Shown here one piece after another: positions 59,202 through 64,000 of a stretch of DNA of 64,000 nucleotides. Each line of letters starts with the position of its first letter. Position 1 is the stretch's first letter. Source of the DNA: Limonium bicolor (Eukaryota > Streptophyta > Magnoliopsida > Caryophyllales > Plumbaginaceae); NCBI GenBank assembly GCA_023374045.1, contig CM041776.1:143285296-143349295 (forward strand), read 5' to 3'. The translations under genes were made by a program, and so were the position numbers. The notes below the pieces were generated by a model. That model saw nothing but the letters and a program-made list of their open reading frames with translations. It had not been told where the DNA came from and did no database searches.

Positions 59202-60990
59202 TGTTATACCCAAAATTTTGACCCCCCCTGGTTAGGGTCCACGAGGTCCTGGTGATGTGAGGGGCGTTTTAATCGAGTAGTGAGGGATTCCGGCTCGAGC
59301 GGCACATCCCATGGCATGAGGAGCAGCTTCGTCATTTTCAGGGGCGTTTTGGTAATCTTTAAAGGCTCCTAAGACCTCCTATAAGCTTTCTCTCTCCTCC
59401 AAAGGATGCCCAAATCAGCTTGAAATGATTTGATATTTTAACCCATGATAGAGGATGACATTCTAAGCATAATGGCGTTGGAATTTTGATTTTTCGAGTT
59501 TCCAATAATTTTCTAGCAATTTCTGACTGAATCTGACAAGAAATTCAATTTAAAAATATTCCAACATTTAAAAAATTAGTTTCCACCTCAGAAAATTCAT
59601 AATATCCATTCTTGACATGTGGTTAAAATTTCATAGCAAAATTCTTTTGGGAAGTTACTTAGTTAAAATATCGAAAAATCTTACTTTTACTAGATTTTCT
59701 TTATCTTTAAGAAAGTCTATATAAAGGGATAGGTTTTTGGATAAAAGGAGAACCACACATACTGAAGAACCCTAGAGAGTCAGAAAACACGGCCTCCTCT
59801 CTCTCTCTCACGTTTTCCAACACCCGGCCACCCAAATCATACTGAAAATCCCCCGAAACCACTATCTAAACACGTTTTCCGATCCCCAAAGCACAAATAA
59901 TCATCAAAACCCCACAAAAACACCACCAAAACGTGAAGAACAGCAAGAAAACCAACAACCAGAAGCTTGGTTCGAAGTCCTTTCGGGTCTACCATCAACG
60001 GAGCACTCGACGAATCCCGGTGTGAAGAAACGTTGTGAATCCGAAGGTAAAACAGGTAGAAACTCAGCTTCCCTAATTCTCCACGGTAATCTTCTTGCCT
60101 CGAAATTTGAGCTCAAACTAACCTTCGTGGGCTTCTGTATTGCTGTTTGTTTAAGCCTCTGTCAGATAACTTGTTTGCTAAGTTTCGTGCTTAGTTCGAA
60201 TTCAAATTGAAAACTTTCAATCACTAACGTCTTGTACATCTTTCAGGCTACGCACCCATAAAATTTGAGCCGAAAACACCTTCGGGAACAGCCTCAAAGC
60301 CGCCGTCCGAGGGCTGTCCGCACCACGGACGTCGTGTCCGGGGTCCCGGACTCCCTGTCCGTAAGCTCGGACACCCACGGACGGCGGCGGGATTTTAAAA
60401 AATTCAAAATTTAGGTTTTTCTAATAATGTCCGGGCCCACGGACATCCTGTCCGTGGCCCCGGACTTTGCAAATTTTTGTTTTCCTTTAATTTCGACTTT
60501 TCTATATATTAGGTTAACTGGGGTCCGTGGTCTCGGACGTTTGGTCCGTGGCTACGGACGTAAGCAAAATTTGACCTAATTCTGCCTCCGAAACCCTAGT
60601 TTAGGTAGCTTTTAATTTCACTTTAATTCTCTGTCAAAAAATGCTAAAAACAAAAAAAACAAAGAAGCTCGCGCACATAGGTTAAAACGACTCGTAATAA
60701 GCCGTAAATAAACTAAGTAGAGGAAAAACGACCTAGGAAGGGTAATGAAAGTAATTGAACCCTAATTAAGTCGAATATCAAGCCCCCGAACCCGAACTCT
60801 CCTTTCCTAATTTGATCTAGGTTAAAATTAGGTGGCGACTCATAATAGGTTCCAGTGAGCTAGCTTAGGTTTTAATAATTATTGTTATATGACATAGTTA
60901 TTAATCTTAGGCTATAAGTGGACCTAAAACCCAATCAGATCCCAATCAACTTTATTCAACATAGGATAGGGTTTAAAATCGAGGCTCACA
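59202..60990 (+). repeat. 3' LTR of the Tat-like element
   Basis: 1789 bp, collinear with 52414-54197, ending GAGGCTCACA and followed by TSD GGAGG. A TATA motif is at 59718-59725 and the palindrome cluster at about 60303-60560. Differences from the 5' LTR are mainly 1-bp indels. Confidence 0.94.
60303..60560 (+). repeat. GTCCG / CGGAC palindrome cluster, 3' LTR
   Basis: Second copy of the cluster at 53518-53778, with the same order of inverted repeats. Confidence 0.75.
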
Positions 60991-61906
60991 GGAGGCATAC
61001 TGAGATGGTGTGGTGGGATCTACCTACATGCCCAACTAATTATAACAAATATTGTTTATGTAAACCAATGGAGCTGATAACTCATTGGTCAGGGTTACGG
61101 GACCCGATAGATAAACAATGAATTAAGGAACAACCATTCTAATTAAAGAACGGTTGACTTAATTGAGATAAGCACTTAGATAAGATTGGAGGAAAGTTAC
61201 AACCATTTCTATTTAAAGAATGGTTTGTATTCTAAGGATGAGATATGGATTAAGATTGAGGTAAGATAAGGTTGGGCTGAGTTTAAAAGGAAACATAGCT
61301 TAAGGAGTTAAATGATTAACTCACTAATTAAGGGAACGCTTTTAAGTCGTTCATTGTGTTTGAACTTTGATTGCTCATATGTGACTTGTTGTTTGTTGCA
61401 GTTTCTATTATGTTGTGCATCTAATCAACCTCCATGCTATCGACAATTAGTTGTCGTAGCCACGTTAGCTTAGGGGCCATGGGAGGATCGTACCAGCAAT
61501 TTTGCTGACCCCCTTTGGGGGCTGTTTTTATTTCGTAGGTGAATGACAGAAGACGACAGTCCTGAGAGTAGGATCGGGTAGAATTTACTTCGGGTTGTCT
61601 TCTTTTAGTTGTACGAGATGTGCCTGTACACTCGTTTAGTGAATGGTATGAGATGTTAGTAACTTGTATAGGACATAAGGAGATTGTAAGATTGTTATGT
61701 AATTGGTTAAGGCTTGTAAGTACTAATGTTCGGTATATTCGGGTCCATCAGACCGTAGCTAGATCTTGGAGGTTTTAGTATGCCTAGTTGGTCACGTGGG
61801 TGACTAACGGCGGTAACACCAAATATTGTAAGAAATCCGCTGCAAGTTAATATAAGTGAATGGAGGTTTATGAGATAAGTGTGGCTTTATGAGTTGGGTT
61901 GTTACA
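60991..61906 (+). repeat. 5' LTR of the third LARD element, second part
   Basis: Resumes after the Tat-like insertion and ends GGGTTGTTACA before the PBS. It contains ACCCCCTTTGGGGGCT, T-rich sequence and CGTAGGT near 61508-61540, and CATCAGACCG...CTAACGGCG...TCCGCTGC near 61746-61843. All of these are shared with the LARD and AlkB LTRs. Confidence 0.88.
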
Positions 61907-61911
61907 AAAAG

Positions 61912-61923
61912 TGGTATCAGAGC
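61912..61923 (+). other. Primer-binding site, third LARD element
   Basis: TGGTATCAGAGC (initiator tRNA-Met). A 7-bp stem CAGAGCG / CGCTCTG with loop TAGTTA overlaps it (61918-61937). Confidence 0.92.
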
Positions 61924-64000
61924 GTAGTTACGCTCTGATGACAGGAATTACCGAACTTAGGAGAATATTGAGGTTGAGTTTGAGTTATAGGTTAAGAGTT
62001 GAGAGATAGAGTGAGAGGTGCGTTAGTTAGGACTTCCCGTTGTATACCGGATATCCGTAGTACCTAAACCCGCCCTCCACATCCCTAACTTTGAATACGT
62101 GGAACAAACGCCAGAGAGAAGAAAGCCTTCTCTTAGTCGGGGAAATCCGATCTGGCAGTTAGTTAACAGTATGCAATACGACAAACATTTTGTTGTACAA
62201 CAGTTTACGAGAACTTGAAGGTTTTAACTGGAGCACACCATGGAAATAGGTGCTACCAACGGGATTTTACCAATAAAAGAACGGAAATTACCGGCAACAT
62301 GGGTCGACATGCTACGCAGTCGAGATACACCGCAATACCAATGATAAGAATAGCACTATGAGTGCAATGGATAAGAAAAGATAAGCGACATGAGTACCGG
62401 ACAGTGGTCCGAATGAGCATAACAGTGGGATAATACAAAGCATGAGAATTAAGACTACCGAAAGGTCCAGTTAGAAACGGGAAATCCAAACCCCATTCAA
62501 TGAGAAAGGTTACAAACCTGGCCGACATAGCGCAGACGACGATAAAAACGCGTACAAACTGTATACCGAAGTAGGACTACGATGTAGTGCCTAAAGGAGA
62601 ATCATTACTTAGTAACCCCGACATAATGTGTGGAAACGGGAGCGAGAATTAAGACATAAGTAAGTAACGAGGGGTTCCCTCAGAAAGTGGAACACCCTGA
62701 CAAATGACAGTACCGTCAAACCAACCAGGAAACTGTCGGATGGATAGTTATCCAAAATAAGAGAACATCGAAGGAGTCCCGAGGACTACCAAAGATATAG
62801 AAATTAGGTGGAAGTACCATTACCGACGCACACAGTACCGGTAGCCCATCTTGCATGGCGCACTTGCCATAGCAAGTGCTACCACGGTTAAGCTACACGG
62901 AAAGCCATCATGGCAAGATAGTGGAACACTACAGTCGTAATACATATTAACATCGGGTTGTAAATCCATAAGAACCAGAGGATGAGACCTTGGAAGGGCC
63001 AGACGGCCTGACCATGATGAGATGAGTCGACACACCAGTCAGCAGGGAGCTGAACTTGGACGGAATACTAAACGATATAAACTTTCGTAACGGTACAGCC
63101 TACTACAGTAACAACTGACAGTACAGTAAGAACACCAATCCCGAACCTCAAAGAGAAAAACCCAAGAGATCACTCAGTGATCCGAGCAAAACGGTATGTA
63201 AGCAATAACATACAAGGAATGTATTATAAGATACCATTGAGACTGCTGACACAACGCCTTCCAACGAGAACGGGATAAGACTCCCGAGATGACCATTAAG
63301 AATACCAGTAATAAACATTCTTCATTGAAGATGTTGGTAAACCCCGGAAACAGGGACAGAGGAAGTAAACTTAAGTTATAACCTACTAAGGATTAATGAC
63401 ATACAATCCCGACAGAGGAAAGCTCAGAGGACTCTCCCCACAGAGCGGGCATAGTCGAGCCGAACAAACTGATTAACGACAGTTAGTATTGTTTGCCTAA
63501 CTCATTAACACCCAAGCATGATGACTCATCAATGGGTGGCGTAGTCAACGAGACTTGAACGAAGCATTGAAATGGAAACGCATGATAACAAGGACAATTA
63601 CTCAATTTAGACACCGTAAGGCAGATGCCTAATACGAACCAGTACATAATTATTTAAAAACGCGCAAGTCTATGGAACGACAATATTGTCAAAGACACAA
63701 AGTAACCTCAGATCACCTGAATAGACTTCCATAGCAAGAAGCAGGATGCAACAACTTACCATGAAACATGATACTACATTTAACATGTAACCTAACGGTT
63801 GAGAGAATTAAAAGAGCTAGAATCTTATGAGGATAACCTACAGATGAGTAAGAGTACAAGGAGTGAACCGAGCACCGGCTCTCACCCAATGACATTAAGC
63901 ACTAAGAGCCTACGAGCCAAGGATGTTGACCACATCAGTACCCGGAAACCTATAAGATAATTGTGGAAGAATTGCCAGGAAAGGGCACCAATGAGAATAT
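61924..64000 (+). other. Internal region of the third LARD element, non-coding, incomplete
   Basis: About 2.1 kb without any Gag or Pol motif; only short frames, mostly on the opposite strand. Stretches are conserved with the tandem LARD internals, for example the GAATTACCGA block after the PBS, GGAAATCCGATCTGGC near 62143, the GGTCGACATGC block near 62303, and GCGCACTTGCCATAGCAAGTGC near 62860 (compare 22390-22410). Conservation despite absence of ORFs suggests RNA-level or copy-history constraint. Confidence 0.75.

Larger units (their letters stand above)
52414..60990 (+). mobile_element. Non-coding Tat/Ogre-like LTR retrotransposon derivative
   Basis: LTRs of 1784 and 1789 bp (TGTTATACCC...GAGGCTCACA), TSD GGAGG on both sides (52409-52413 and 60991-60995), PBS unlike the tRNA-Met elements, G-rich PPT. 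The 5.0 kb internal region has no gag or pol motif and is dominated by five kinds of tandem repeat. PBS type, TGTTATACCC LTR start and tandem repeats suggest the Tat/Ogre lineage (inference). Confidence 0.9.
50386..64000 (+). mobile_element. Third LARD-family element, plus strand, running off the window
   Basis: LTR halves 50386-52413 and 60991-61906, then PBS and ~2.1 kb of internal sequence. Both LTR and internal region are diverged homologues of the tandem LARD copies: LTR start TGAAATACCCC followed by AAACCT and GCTAAAACATGCCTTAG-like words; internal region matching the reverse complement of 22700-23198. A nested element (52414-60990) splits the LTR. Excluding it, the LTR is about 2.94 kb. 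Confidence 0.88.

Overview
The window is plant nuclear DNA made almost entirely of nested LTR retrotransposons. Evidence for a plant: Ty3/gypsy polyproteins of the Tekay/Del chromovirus type, primer-binding sites matching plant initiator tRNA-Met (TGGTATCAGAGC), very long LTRs (2.2-4.0 kb) and a hAT-type MITE. I see no ordinary host gene, tRNA, rRNA or CRISPR. An angiosperm with a repeat-rich genome is likely; I cannot name the species. Copies of one repeat differ mainly by single-base indels, so some frameshifts may be assembly noise.

Layout. (1) 1-12292, plus strand: a Tekay-like element with ~4.04 kb LTRs; its 5' LTR is cut by the window start. Its gag appears to be split by short spliceosomal-type introns, and between Gag and protease it carries a captured AlkB-family 2-oxoglutarate/Fe(II) dioxygenase (about 3498-4237) whose iron and 2OG ligands are all present. 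This is the most unusual gene here. (2) 12293-14626: unrecognised AT-rich sequence with simple repeats and an 816-bp hAT-like MITE (13790-14605). (3) 14627-35571, minus strand: a tandem LTR-internal-LTR-internal-LTR array of a non-coding large retrotransposon derivative (LARD), with one TSD (TTTAT) flanking the whole array. (4) 35572-37735: unrecognised sequence and an old LTR-like fragment.

(5) From 37736: a second LTR of the AlkB-element type, opened at 40424 by a full-length Tekay-like element (40425-50053, TSD TTTGA; gag-pol broken by frameshifts) and resumed at 50059. (6) At 50386 a third LARD-family element starts (plus strand). Its LTR is opened by a non-coding Tat/Ogre-like element (52414-60990, TSD GGAGG) full of tandem repeats, resumes to 61906, and is followed by PBS and non-coding internal DNA to the window end.

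How the parts relate. The AlkB element and the LARDs share LTR termini (TGAAATACCCC...TGTTACA), PBS, polypurine tract and a hairpin overlapping the PBS, so the LARDs are plausibly mobilised in trans by an AlkB-type Tekay. Five LTR types here each contain a cluster of CCGAC/TCCGGA-cored palindromes. The AlkB domain could act on element RNA or cDNA; that is inference.
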